Assembly: GCF_021869535.1 (NCBI RefSeq)
Contig: NW_026262701.1
Coordinates: 43,341,278-43,405,277 of the forward strand
Origin: Mytilus californianus
Taxonomy: Eukaryota > Mollusca > Bivalvia > Mytilida > Mytilidae
Direction: 5' to 3'
DNA length: 64,000 bases
The translations under genes and the position numbers were made by a program. The notes under the pieces were generated by a model. The model ran no database searches and had not been told where the DNA came from. It saw nothing but the letters and a program-made list of their open reading frames with translations. Positions 11,649-23,400 of the stretch are shown here, piece after piece. Numbering within the stretch: position 1 is the first letter of the stretch; each line of letters begins with the position of its first letter.

Positions 11649-11771
11649 CGGGTTTTATATCTTCATTAACGTTATACACGTTATATCTGTAGTCCCATCT
11701 AGATTGGTTATTCTCATGTCCATCACATATTTCCGTATGTTTAAACGGTCTTTGATTCTGCATACCTATGT
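11649..11771 (-). CDS. Coding exon (123 nt) of the unrecognised minus-strand gene
   Basis: The minus strand shows acceptor TCGTTTTATTTCAG, then 123 bases open in phase 1-1, then donor CCCG followed by GTAAAA. It encodes IGMQNQRPFKHTEICDGHE, then NNQSRWDYRYNVYN and VNEDIKP. The exon is polar and tyrosine-rich. It joins in phase to the 10395-10466 exon. Upstream exons were not found: the next 1.8 kb is repeat-rich and then the satellite begins, so the 5' part of the gene may lie beyond the satellite or outside the window. Confidence 0.58.
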
Positions 11772-13537
11772 CTGAAATAAAACGACATTTTTAACAATTC
11801 TTATAGTTACATTTGAATGCTTCAACCATGAAATTAAGAGTTATTTCAAGCGTTTTGTTGGTTTTTCATTGATATATATCTATTCCTTCATTTGAGCGAT
11901 AGGGTTTTCAACATACTCATAATTAAGCACTAAAGAAACAAAGTTTTGTTACTACTATTCCAACTCCGCTAGCAATTTTTGGGACATTATAGATTTTTTT
12001 TTATCTCTTTTGCCCCCAAAAAAAAACTGACACGAAGAAACACGAGTTTCTATTGCGTTTTGAGTTTCTCATAATGCTGATACGCTCAGAATAAAATATT
12101 TTACGTATGTACAGGTTTTTATTATAGTTTTCATCGTTTGTTTGTAAGCAAAAAAAAAAAAGGCACAATTAACAAAAAGAGTTATATATTTCTTCAAATC
12201 AATGATATACGTTACAATATTCTATGAAACTTTGTCATTCATAATTTTCAATAAAAACAATTAGAAGCAAATTGACGTAACACATGCATATAAGTAGTGT
12301 CAGGCATATGAAATCATGTTGCTGGGTATTCCGAGTATTGATTTGAGCCATTTACCACATCTGTACGTCAAAAAATGTCAAAGATACAAGACTTCATGTA
12401 AACTAATCGTCCAAAACTAGCCTATCGATCAAATTGACCTTTAAGAATATCAAAGGGTTAATGGCCCATACAGTTCTGAATAATCATCAGTACAGAGTTA
12501 AATGTTTTTTCTAAAAATATCAAATATAGTCTAACTTTTGTTATAAAAAGTGAGGCGGCATATTCCAAGGGTAAATTCAAACTCATAAATCGAAAACAAA
12601 CTGACCATGCTATGGTAAAAAAACGAAAAACGACGAAAAGACAAACAACAGCTACTTACTTTCCAGAATACCTTATAAATACCTGGTAATATATTTTAAG
12701 ATTGATCTGTTAGTAAACACTAACTGTGTTCTTCAATTGGATGTGGATGAATTATAACTGGACTTGAAACCCGTTATGTCCTTAAAGTTATATTGGACAA
12801 TTTTATTGTTTATTTTTATATACAATCTCATTGGCGAGAAAAAAATGATCAAACTGACACAAAAAAAAAAAAAAAAAATTAAGAAAAAATGCATTGTTCA
12901 TAGTTACAATTATTCCTAAAACAGCGTTTTCAATTTTGAGAACAAATTTGGTTGATCAGAATCCCCATGATTATTCTTTCTGTCAAGATAATGGCATGAC
13001 ATTTAGTATACCGATTAGAAAGGTATTATGATGAGGATTTGGTCGGTGTATGATTCACAGAATAATGATTTGCATAAACAGCAACAGTTTACATGTTTTC
13101 TTACGAATAAGCGTTTCTGAAAGCTTTAAATTGTGCCTATCGAAATATATTGCTTAACACAGATTAAGATTTAAAAAGTGAGAGAGGACACCAAAGACAG
13201 GAATCTGTTGTGTAATTCAGCCATTAAATTTAAATGTAAGCAAAACAGTTCACATTGTTGAAAACGATTTTTAAGGCACACATCGGGTAAGTATCGTACT
13301 TAATTAAATTTGAGTTTTTCTTAGCAGTATTATCATTTTTTTTCTAAATTTGTTTTCAAATTGTAAAAAAACACCATTAAGTAAACTTTAAAATGAAAGA
13401 ACAGATAATGTTATTTTGAAAAGTCGGTAGGCAAGGCGCTTTTAAGACAGGCTTTGAAAAAAATTATAGAACTAGCGACTTTTATTTATCTTGACAAGGT
13501 TAGAAAGGAAGTTCAACAGGCGGAGACAATAGACAAT
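11772..13537. other. AT-rich non-coding stretch with a family A remnant
   Basis: About 12580-12655 carries CTCATAAATCGAAAACAAAC and AAAAGACAAACAACAG, a family A fragment. Poly-A runs occur near 12155 and 12860. No gene is supported. Confidence 0.5.
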
Positions 13538-13602
13538 ATTTTCCAAAAGACCAAATGCGTGAAAAGGTATATTTTAACAAAACGCATTTGACTAGCAGGT
13601 CG
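13538..13602 (-). repeat. Inverted 65-bp piece of the satellite unit at the left array edge
   Basis: TTCCAAAAGACCAAATGCG...CTAGCAGGTCG is the reverse complement of the unit segment CGACCTGCTAGTCAAATGCG...CTTTTGGAA as found at about 23161-23225, including its particular CTTTTCACGCATT variant. The sequence then continues in normal orientation with TTGTTTGTGCTTTATTCAG, so the piece was inverted in place. Confidence 0.8.
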
Positions 13603-16600
13603 TTGTTTGTGCTTTATTCAGACCCCTCTACCAAGAAATTTGGTTTGCATGCACACGTATAAAAATTGCGGTTTTTATCCAACTCAATCATAGGTTCTAA
13701 CGTTGTTTTCAATTTAGACTTGTTTATATTTTTTCGTTTCGGCTTGTATTATATTTGCCTTCGGGTTTATATGATCCGTTCATCCTATTTTGACTCTTTC
13801 AAAATTAAAGAGTCTATCCTAAATTGAGGTAAATTGTATAGCCTTCCAAATACCTTTTCGATTCCTAACATCACTGAAGTGACATTAATTGTCGAAGTCC
13901 GGATTTTTTGCACCTCATGCATGTTTTCGGTATACCATCTTTTCCGCAAGTTTATTCTTTTCTGTTTGGTAATAAATTAATAATAAGATCTATTTCCTTA
14001 CATCTTGTGATCCGTTTATTTGGCAATCGCTAATGACAGTCAGCAGGGTTTAAGAACATCAGTTGTTCGACCTGCTTGTCAAATGCGTTTTGTTAAAATA
14101 TACTTTTTCACTCATGTGGTCTTTTGGAAAATGTTGTTTGTGCTGTATTCAGACCCCTCTACCAAGAAATTCGGTGTGCATGCACACGTATAAAAATTGC
14201 GGTTTTTATCCAATGCAATCATAGGTTAGAACGTTGTTTTCAATTTAGACTTGTTTATATTTTTTCGATTCCTAACATCACTGAAGAGACATTAATTGTC
14301 GAAGTCCGGATATGGTGTACAAATTTTTGCACCTCATGCATGTTTGCGGTATACCATCTTTTCCGCAAGTTTATTGTTTTCTGTTTGGTAATTTTTTAAT
14401 AAGATCTGTTTTGTTACATCTTGTGATCCGTTTATTTGGCAATCGCCAATGGCAGTCAGCAGGGTTTAAGAACATCAGTTGTTCGACCTGCTAGTCAAAT
14501 GCGTTTTGTTAAAATATACTTTTTCACTCATTTGGTCTTTTGGAAAATGTTGTTTGTGCTGTATTTAGACCCCTCTACCAAGAAATTTGGTTTGCATGCA
14601 CACGTATAAAAATTGCGGTTTTTATCCAACGCAATCATAGGTTTGAACGTTGTTTTCAATTTAAACTTGTTTATATTTTTTCGTTTGGGCTTTTATTATA
14701 TTTGCCTTCGGGTTTATATGATCCGTTCATCCTATTTTGACTCTTTCAAAATTCAAGAGTCTATCCTAAATTGAGGTAAATTATATGGCCTTCCAAATAC
14801 CTTTTCGATTCTTAACATCACTGAAGAGACATTACTTGTCAAAATCCGGATATGGTGTACAAATTTTTGCACCTCATGCATGTTTCCGCTATACCATCTT
14901 TTCCGCAAGTTTATTGTTTTCTGTTTGGTAATAATTTAATAAGATCTGTTTTGTTACATCTTGTGATCCGTTTATTTTGGCAATCGCCAATGGCAGTCAG
15001 CAGGGTTTAAGAACATCAGTTGTTCGACCTGCTAGTCAAATGCGTTTTGTTAAAATATACTTTTTCACTCATTTGGTCTCTTGGAAAATGTTGTTTGTGC
15101 TGTATTTAGACCCCTCTACCAAGACATTTGGTTTGCATGCACACGTATAAAAATTGCGGTTTTTATCCATCGCAATTATAGGTTTGAACGTTGTTTTCAA
15201 TTTAGACTTGTTTATATTTTTTCGTTTGGGCTTGTATTATATTTGCCTTCGGGTTTATATGATCCGTTCATCCTATTTTGACTTTTTCAAAATTCAAGAG
15301 TCTATCCTAAATTGAGGTAAATTATATAGCCTTCCAAATACCTTTTCGATTCCTAACATCACTGAAGAGACATAAATTGTCGAAATCCGGATATGGTGTA
15401 CAAATTTTTGCACCTCATGCATGTTTGCGATATACAATCTTTTCCGCAAGTTTATTGTTTTCTGTTTGGTAATTATTTAATAAGATCTGTTTTGTTACAT
15501 CTTGTGATCCGTTTATTTGGCAATCGCCAATTGCAGTCAGCAGGGTTTAAGAACATCAGTTGTTCGACCTGCTAGTCAAATGCGTTTTGTTAAAATATAC
15601 TTTTTCACTCATTTGGTCTTTTGGAAAATGTTGTTTGTGCCGTATTTAGACCCCTCTACCAAGAAATTTGGTTTGCACGCACACGTATAAAAATTGCGGT
15701 TTTTATGCAATGCAATCATAGGTTTGAACGTTGTTTTCAATTTAGACTTGTTTATATTTTTTCGTTTGGGCTTGTATTATATTTGCCTTCGGGTTTATAT
15801 GATCCGTTCATCCTATTTTGACTCTTTTAAAATTAAAGAGTCTATCCTAAATTGAGGTAAATTATATAGCCTTCCAAATACCTTTTCGATTCCTAACATC
15901 ACTGAAGAGACATAAATTGTCGAAATCCGGATATGGTGTACAAATTTTTGCACCTCATGCATGTTTGCGATATACAATCTTTTCCGCAAGTTTATTGTTT
16001 TCTGTTTGGTAATAATTTAATAAGATCTGTTTTGTTACATCTTGTGATCCGTTTATTTGGCAATCGCCAATGGCAGTCAGCAGGGTTTAAGAACATCAGT
16101 TGTTCGACCTGCTAGTCAAATGCGTTTTGTTAAAATATACTTGTTCACTCATTTGGTCTTTTGGAAAATGTTGTTTAAGCTGTATTTAGACCCCTCTACC
16201 AAGAAATTTGGTTTGCATGCACACTTATAAAAATTGCGGTTTTTATCCAACGCAATCATAGGTTTGAACGTTGTTTTCAATTTAGACTTGTTTATATTTT
16301 TTCGTTTGGGCTTGTATTATATTTGCCTTCGGGTTTATATGATCCGTTCATCCTATTTTGACTCTTTCAAAATTAAAGAGTCTATCCTAAATTGAGGTAA
16401 ATTATATGGCCTTCCAAATACCTTTTCGATTCCTAACATTACTGAAGAGACATTAATTGTCGAAATCCGGATATGCTGTACAAATTTTTGCACCTCATGC
16501 ATGTTTGCGGTATACCATCTTTTCCGCAAGTTTATTGTTTTCTGTTTGGTAATAATTTAATAAGATCTGTTTTGTTACATCTTGTGATCCATTTATTTGG

Positions 16601-17393
16601 CAATCGCCAATGGCAGTCAGCAGGGTTTAAGAACACCAGTTGTTCGACCTCCTAGTCAAATGCGTTTTGTTAAAATATACTTTTTCACTCATTTGGTCTC
16701 TTGGAAAATGTTGTTTGTGCTGTATTCAGCTCCCTCTACCAAGAATTTTGGTTTGCATGCACACGTATAAAAATTGCGGTTTTTATCCAACGCAATCATA
16801 GGTTCGAACGTTGTTTTCATATTAAACTTGTTTATATTTTTTCGTTTGGGCTTGTATTATATTTGCCTTCGGGTTTATATGATCCGTTCATCCTATTTTG
16901 ACTCTTTCAAAATTAAAGAGTGTATCCTAAATTGAGGTAAATTATATGGCCTTCCAAATACCTTTTCGATTCCTAACATCACTGAAGAGACATTAATTGT
17001 CGAAATCCGGATATGGTGTACAAATTTTTGCACCTCATGTTTGCGGTATACCATCTTTTCCGCAAGTTTATTGTTTTCTGTTTGGTAATAACTTAATAAG
17101 ATCTATTGTGTTACATCTTGTGATCCGTTTATTTGGCAATCGCCAATGTCAGTCAGCAGTGTTTAAGAACATCAGTTGTTCGACCTGCTAGTCAAATGCG
17201 TTTTGTTATAATATACTTTTTCACTCATTTGGTCTTTTGGAAAATATTGTTTGTGCTGTATTTAGACCCCTCTACCAAGAAATTTGGTTTGCATGCACAC
17301 GTATAAAAATTGCGGTTTTTATCCAACGCAATCATAGGTTTGAACGTTGTTTTCAATTTAGACTTGTTTATATTTTTTCGATTCATAACATCA

Positions 17394-17433
17394 CTGAAGA
17401 GACATTAATTGTCGAAATCCGGATATGGTGTAC
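17394..17433 (+). ncRNA. Hammerhead-type core in the satellite unit (representative copy)
   Basis: CTGAAGA (17394-17400) matches the CUGANGA box. GACA TTAAT TGTC (17401-17413) forms a 4-bp stem II closed by G-C. GAAA (17414-17417) follows, then TCCGGATATGGTGTA, ending in the cleavage-type triplet GTA. Stem III pairs at three of four positions (one C-T mismatch). Stem I is not evident by eye. The block recurs once in every full unit; several units break it (CTGAAGT, TCAAAA, GAAG). Core match is seen; self-cleavage is inference. Confidence 0.42.
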
Positions 17434-20400
17434 AAATTTTTGCACCTCATGCATGTTTCCGCTATACCATCTTTTCCGCAAGTTTATTGTTTTCTGTTTG
17501 GTAATAACTTAATAAGATCTATTGTGTTACATCTTGTGATCCGTTTATTTGGCAATCGCCAATGGCAGTCAGCAGTGTTTAAGAACATCAGTTGTTCGAC
17601 CTGCTAGTCAAATGCGTTTTGTTATAATATACTTTTTCACTCATTTGGTCTTTTGGAAAATGTTGTTTGTGCTGTATTTAGACCCCTCTACCAAGAAATT
17701 TGGTTTGCATGCACACGTATAAAAATTGCGGTTTTTATCCAACGGAATCATTGGTTCGAACGTTGTTTTCAATTTAGACTTGTTTATATTTTTTCGATTC
17801 ATAACATCACTGAAGAGACATTAATTGTCGAAATCCGGATATGGTGTACAAATTTTTGCACCTCATGCATGTTTGCGGTATACCATCTTTTCCGCAAGTT
17901 TATTGTTTTCTGTTTGGTAATAACTTAATAAGATCTGTTTTGTTACATCTTGTGAACCGTTTATTTGGCAATCGCCAATGGCAGTCAGCAGGGTTTAAGA
18001 ACATCAGTTGTTCGACCTGCTAGTCAAATGCGTTTTGTTAAAATATACTTTTTCACTCATTTGGTCTTTTGGAAAATGTTGTTTGTGCTGGATTTAGACC
18101 CCTCTACCAAGAAATTTGGTTTGCATGCACACGTATAAAAATTGCGGTTTTTATCCAACGCAATCATAGGTTTGAACGTTGTTTTCAATTTAGACTTGTT
18201 TATATTTTTTCGATTCATAACATCACTGAAGAGACATTAATTGTCGAAATCCGGATATGGTGTACAAATTTTTGCACCTCATGCATGTTTCCGCTATACC
18301 ATCTTTTCCGCAAGTTTATTGTTTTCTGTTTGGTAATAACTTAATAAGATCTATTGTGTTACATCTTGTGATCCGTTTATTTGGCAATCGCCAATGGCAG
18401 TCAGCAGTGTTTAAGAACATCAGTTGTTCGACCTGCTAGTCAAATGCGTTTTGTTATAATATACTTTTTCACTCATTTGGTCTTTTGGAAAATGTTGTTT
18501 GTGCTGTATTTAGACCCCTCTACCAAGAAATTTGGTTTGCATGCACACGTATAAAAATTGCGGTTTTTATCCAACGCAATCATAGGTTTGAACGTTGTTT
18601 TCAATTAAGACTTGTTTATATTTTTTCGTTTAGGCTTGTATTATATTTGCCTTCGGGTTTATATGATCCGTTCATCCTATTTTGACTCTTTCAATATTCA
18701 AGAGTCTATCATAAATTGAGGTAAATTATATGGCCTTCCAAATACCTTTTCGATTCTTAACATCACTGAAGAGACATTACTTGTCAAAATCCGGATATGG
18801 TGTACAAATTTTTGCACCTCATGCATGTTTCCGCTATACCATCTTTTCCGCAAGTTTATTGTTTTCTGTTTGGTAATAATTTAATAAGATCTGTTTTGTT
18901 ACATCTTGTGATCCGTTTATTTTGGCAATCGCCAATGGCAGTCAGCAGGGTTTAAGAACATCAGTTGTTCGACCTGCTAGTCAAATGCGTTTTGTTGAAA
19001 TATACTTTTTCACTCATTTGGTCTCTTGGAAAATGTTGTTTGTGCTGTATTTAGACCCCTCTACCAAGACATTTGGTTTGCATGCACACGTATAAAAATT
19101 GCGGTTTTTATCCATCGCAATTATAGGTTTGAACGTTGTTTTCAATTTAGACTTGTTTATATTTTTTCGTTTGGGCTTGTATTATATTTGCCTTCGGGTT
19201 TATATGATCCGTTCATCCTATTTTGACTTTTTCAAAATTCAAGAGTCTATCCTAAATTGAGGTAAATTATATAGCCTTCCAAATACCTTTTCGATTCCTA
19301 ACATCACTGAAGAGACATAAATTGTCGAAATCCGGATATGGTGTACAAATTTTTGCACCTCATGCATGTTTGCGATATACAATCTTTTCCGCAAGTTTAT
19401 TGTTTTCTGTTTGGTAATTATTTAATAAGATCTGTTTTGTTACATCTTGTGATCCGTTTATTTGGCAATCGCCAATTGCAGTCAGCAGGGTTTAAGAACA
19501 TCAGTTGTTCGACCTGCTAGTCAAATGCGTTTTGTTAAAATATACTTTTTCACTCATTTGGTCTTTTGGAAAATGTTGTTTGTGCCGTATTTAGACCCCT
19601 CTACCAAGAAATTTGGTTTGCACGCACACGTATAAAAATTGCGGTTTTTATGCAATGCAATCATAGGTTTGAACGTTGTTTTCAATTTAGACTTGTTTAT
19701 ATTTTTTCGTTTGGGCATGTATTATATTTGCCTTCGGGTTTATATGATCCGTTCATCCTATTTTGACTCTTTCAAAATTAAAGAGTCTATCCTAAATTGA
19801 GGTAAATTATATAGCCTTCCAAATACCTTTTCGATTCCTAACATCACTGAAGAGACATAAATTGTCGAAATCCGGATATGGTGTACAAATTTTTGCACCT
19901 CATGCATGTTTGCGATATACAATCTTTTCCGCAAGTTTATTGTTTTCTGTTTGGTAATAATTTAATAAGATCTGTTTTGTTACATCTTGTGATCCGTTTA
20001 TTTGGCAATCGCCAATGGCAGTCAGCAGGGTTTAAGAACATCAGTTGTTCGACCTGCTAGTCAAATGCGTTTTGTTAAAATATACTTGTTCACTCATTTG
20101 GTCTTTTGGAAAATGTTGTTTAAGCTGTATTTAGACCCCTCTACCAAGAAATTTGGTTTGCATGCACACTTATAAAAATTGCGGTTTTTATCCAACGCAA
20201 TCATAGGTTTGAACGTTGTTTTCAATTTAGACTTGTTTATATTTTTTCGTTTGGGCTTGTATTATATTTGCCTTCGGGTTTATATGATCCGTTCATCCTA
20301 TTTTGACTCTTTCAAAATTAAAGAGTCTATCCTAAATTGAGGTAAATTATATGGCCTTCCAAATACCTTTTCGATTCCTAACATTACTGAAGAGACATTA

Positions 20401-23400
20401 ATTGTCGAAATCCGGATATGCTGTACAAATTTTTGCACCTCATGCATGTTTGCGGTATACCATCTTTTCCGCAAGTTTATTGTTTTCTGTTTGGTAATAA
20501 TTTAATAAGATCTGTTTTGTTACATCTTGTGATCCATTTATTTGGCAATCGCCAATGGCAGTCAGCAGGGTTTAAGAACACCAGTTGTTCGACCTCCTAG
20601 TCAAATGCGTTTTGTTAAAATATACTTTTTCACTCATTTGGTCTCTTGGAAAATGTTGTTTGTGCTGTATTCAGCTCCCTCTACCAAGAATTTTGGTTTG
20701 CATGCACACGTATAAAAATTGCGGTTTTTATCCAACGCAATCATAGGTTCGAACGTTGTTTTCATTTTAAACTTGTTTATATTTTTTCGTTTGGGCTTGT
20801 ATTATATTTGCCTTCGGGTTTATATGATCCGTTCATCCTATTTTGACTCTTTCAAAATTAAAGAGTGTATCCTAAATTGAGGTAAATTATATGGCCTTCC
20901 AAATACCTTTTCGATTCCTAACATCACTGAAGAGACATTAATTGTCGAAATCCGGATATGGTGTACAAATTTTTGCACCTCATGTTTGCGGTATACCATC
21001 TTTTCCGCAAGTTTATTGTTTTCTGTTTGGTAATAACTTAATAAGATCTATTGTGTTACATCTTGTGATCCGTTTATTTGGCAATCGCCAATGGCAGTCA
21101 GCAGTGTTTAAGAACATCAGTTGTTCGACCTGCTAGTCAAATGCGTTTTGTTATAATATACTTTTTCACTCATTTGGTCTTTTGGAAAATGTTGTTTGTG
21201 CTGTATTTAGACCCCTCTACCAAGAAATTTGGTTTGCATGCACACGTATAAAAATTGCGGTTTTTATCCAACGCAATCATTGGTTCGAACGTTGTTTTCA
21301 ATTTAGACTTGTTTATATTTTTTCGATTCATAACATCACTGAAGAGACATTAATTGTCGAAATCCGGATATGGTGTACAAATTTTTGCACCTCATGCATG
21401 TTTGCGGTATACCATCTTTTCCGCAAGTTTATTGTTTTCTGTTTGGTAATAACTTAATAAGATCTGTTTTGTTACATCTTGTGAACCGTTTATTTGGCAA
21501 TCGCCAATGGCAGTCAGCAGGGTTTAAGAACATCAGTTGTTCGACCTGCTAGTCAAATGCGTTTTGTTAAAATATACTTTTTCACTCATTTGGTCTTTTG
21601 GAAAATGTTGTTTGTGCTGGATTTAGACCCCTCTACCAAGAAATTTGGTTTGCATGCACACGTATAAAAATTGCGGTTTTTATCCAACGCAATCATAGGT
21701 TTGAACGTTGTTTTCAATTTAGACTTGTTTATATTTTTTCGTTTAGGCTTGTATTATATTTGCCTTCGGGTTTATATGATCCGTTCATCCTATTTTGACT
21801 CTTTCAATATTCAAGAGTCTATCATAAATTGAGGTAAATTATATGGCCTTCCAAATACCTTTTCGATTCCTAACATCACTGAAGAGACATTACTTGTCGA
21901 AATCCGGATATGGTGTACAAATTTTTGCACCTCATGCATGTTTGCGGTATACCATCTTTTCCGCAAGTTTATTGTTTTCTGTTTGGTAATAATTTAATAA
22001 GATCTGTTTTGTTACATCTTGTGATCCGTTTATTTGGCAATCGCCAATGGCAGTCAGCAGTGTTTAAGAACATCAGTTGTTCGACCTGCTAGTCAAATGC
22101 GTTTTGTTAAAATATACCTTTTCACTCATTTGGTCTTTTGGAAAATGTTGTTTGTGCTGTATTCAGACCCCTCTACCAAGAAATTTGGTTTGCATGCACA
22201 CGTATAAAAATTGCGGTTTTTATCCAACGCAATCATAGGTTCGAACGTTGTTTTCAATTTAGACTTGTTTATATTTTTTCGTTTCGGCTTGTAGTATATT
22301 TGCCTTCGGGTTTATATGATCCGTTCATCCTATTTTGACTCTTTCAAAATTCAAGAGTCTATCCTAAATTGAGGTAAATTGTATAGCCTTCCAAATACCT
22401 TTTCGATTCCTAACATCACTGAAGTGACATTAATTGTCGAAATCCGGATATGGTGTACAAATTTTTGCACCTCATGCATGTTTTCGGTATACCATCTTTT
22501 CCGCAAATTTATTGTTTTCTGTTTGGTAATAATTTAATAAGATCTGTTTTGTTACATCTTGTGATCCCTTTATTTGGCAATCGCCAATGGCAGTCAGCAG
22601 GGTTTAAGAACATCAGTTGTTCGACCTGCTAGTCAAATGCGTTTTGTTAAAATATCTTTTTTCACTCATTTGGTCTTTTGGAAAATGTTGTTTGTGCTGT
22701 ATTCAGACCCCTCTACCAAGAAATTTGGTTTGCATGCACACGTATAAAAATTGCGGTTTTTATCCAACGCAATCATAGGTTCGAACGTTGTTTTCAATTA
22801 AGACTTGTTAATAATTTTTCGTTTGGGCTTGTATTATATTTGCCTTCGGGTTTATATGATCCGTTCATCCTATTTTGACTCTTTCAAAATTAAAGAGTGT
22901 ATCCTAAATTGAGGTAAATTATATGGCCTTCCAAATACCTTTTCGATTCCTAACATCACTGAAGAGACATTAATTGTCGAAATCCGGATATGGTGTACAA
23001 ATTTTTGCACCTCATGCATGTTTGCGGTATACCATCTTTTCCGCAAGTTTATTGTTTTCTGTTTGGTAATAATTTAATAAGATCTGTTTTGTTACATCTT
23101 GTGATCCGTTTATTTGGCAATCGCCAATGGCAGTCAGCAGGGTTTAAGAACATCAGTTGTTCGACCTGCTAGTCAAATGCGTTTTGTTAAAATATACCTT
23201 TTCACGCATTTGGTCTTTTGGAAAATGTTGTTTGTGCTTTATTCAGACCCCTCTACCAAGAAATTTGGTTTGCATGCACACGTATAAAAATTGCGGTTTT
23301 TATCCAACGCAATCATAGGTTCTAACGTTGTTTTCAATTTAGACTTGTTTATATTTTTTCGTTTCGGCTTGTATTATATTTGCCTTCGGGTTTATATGAT

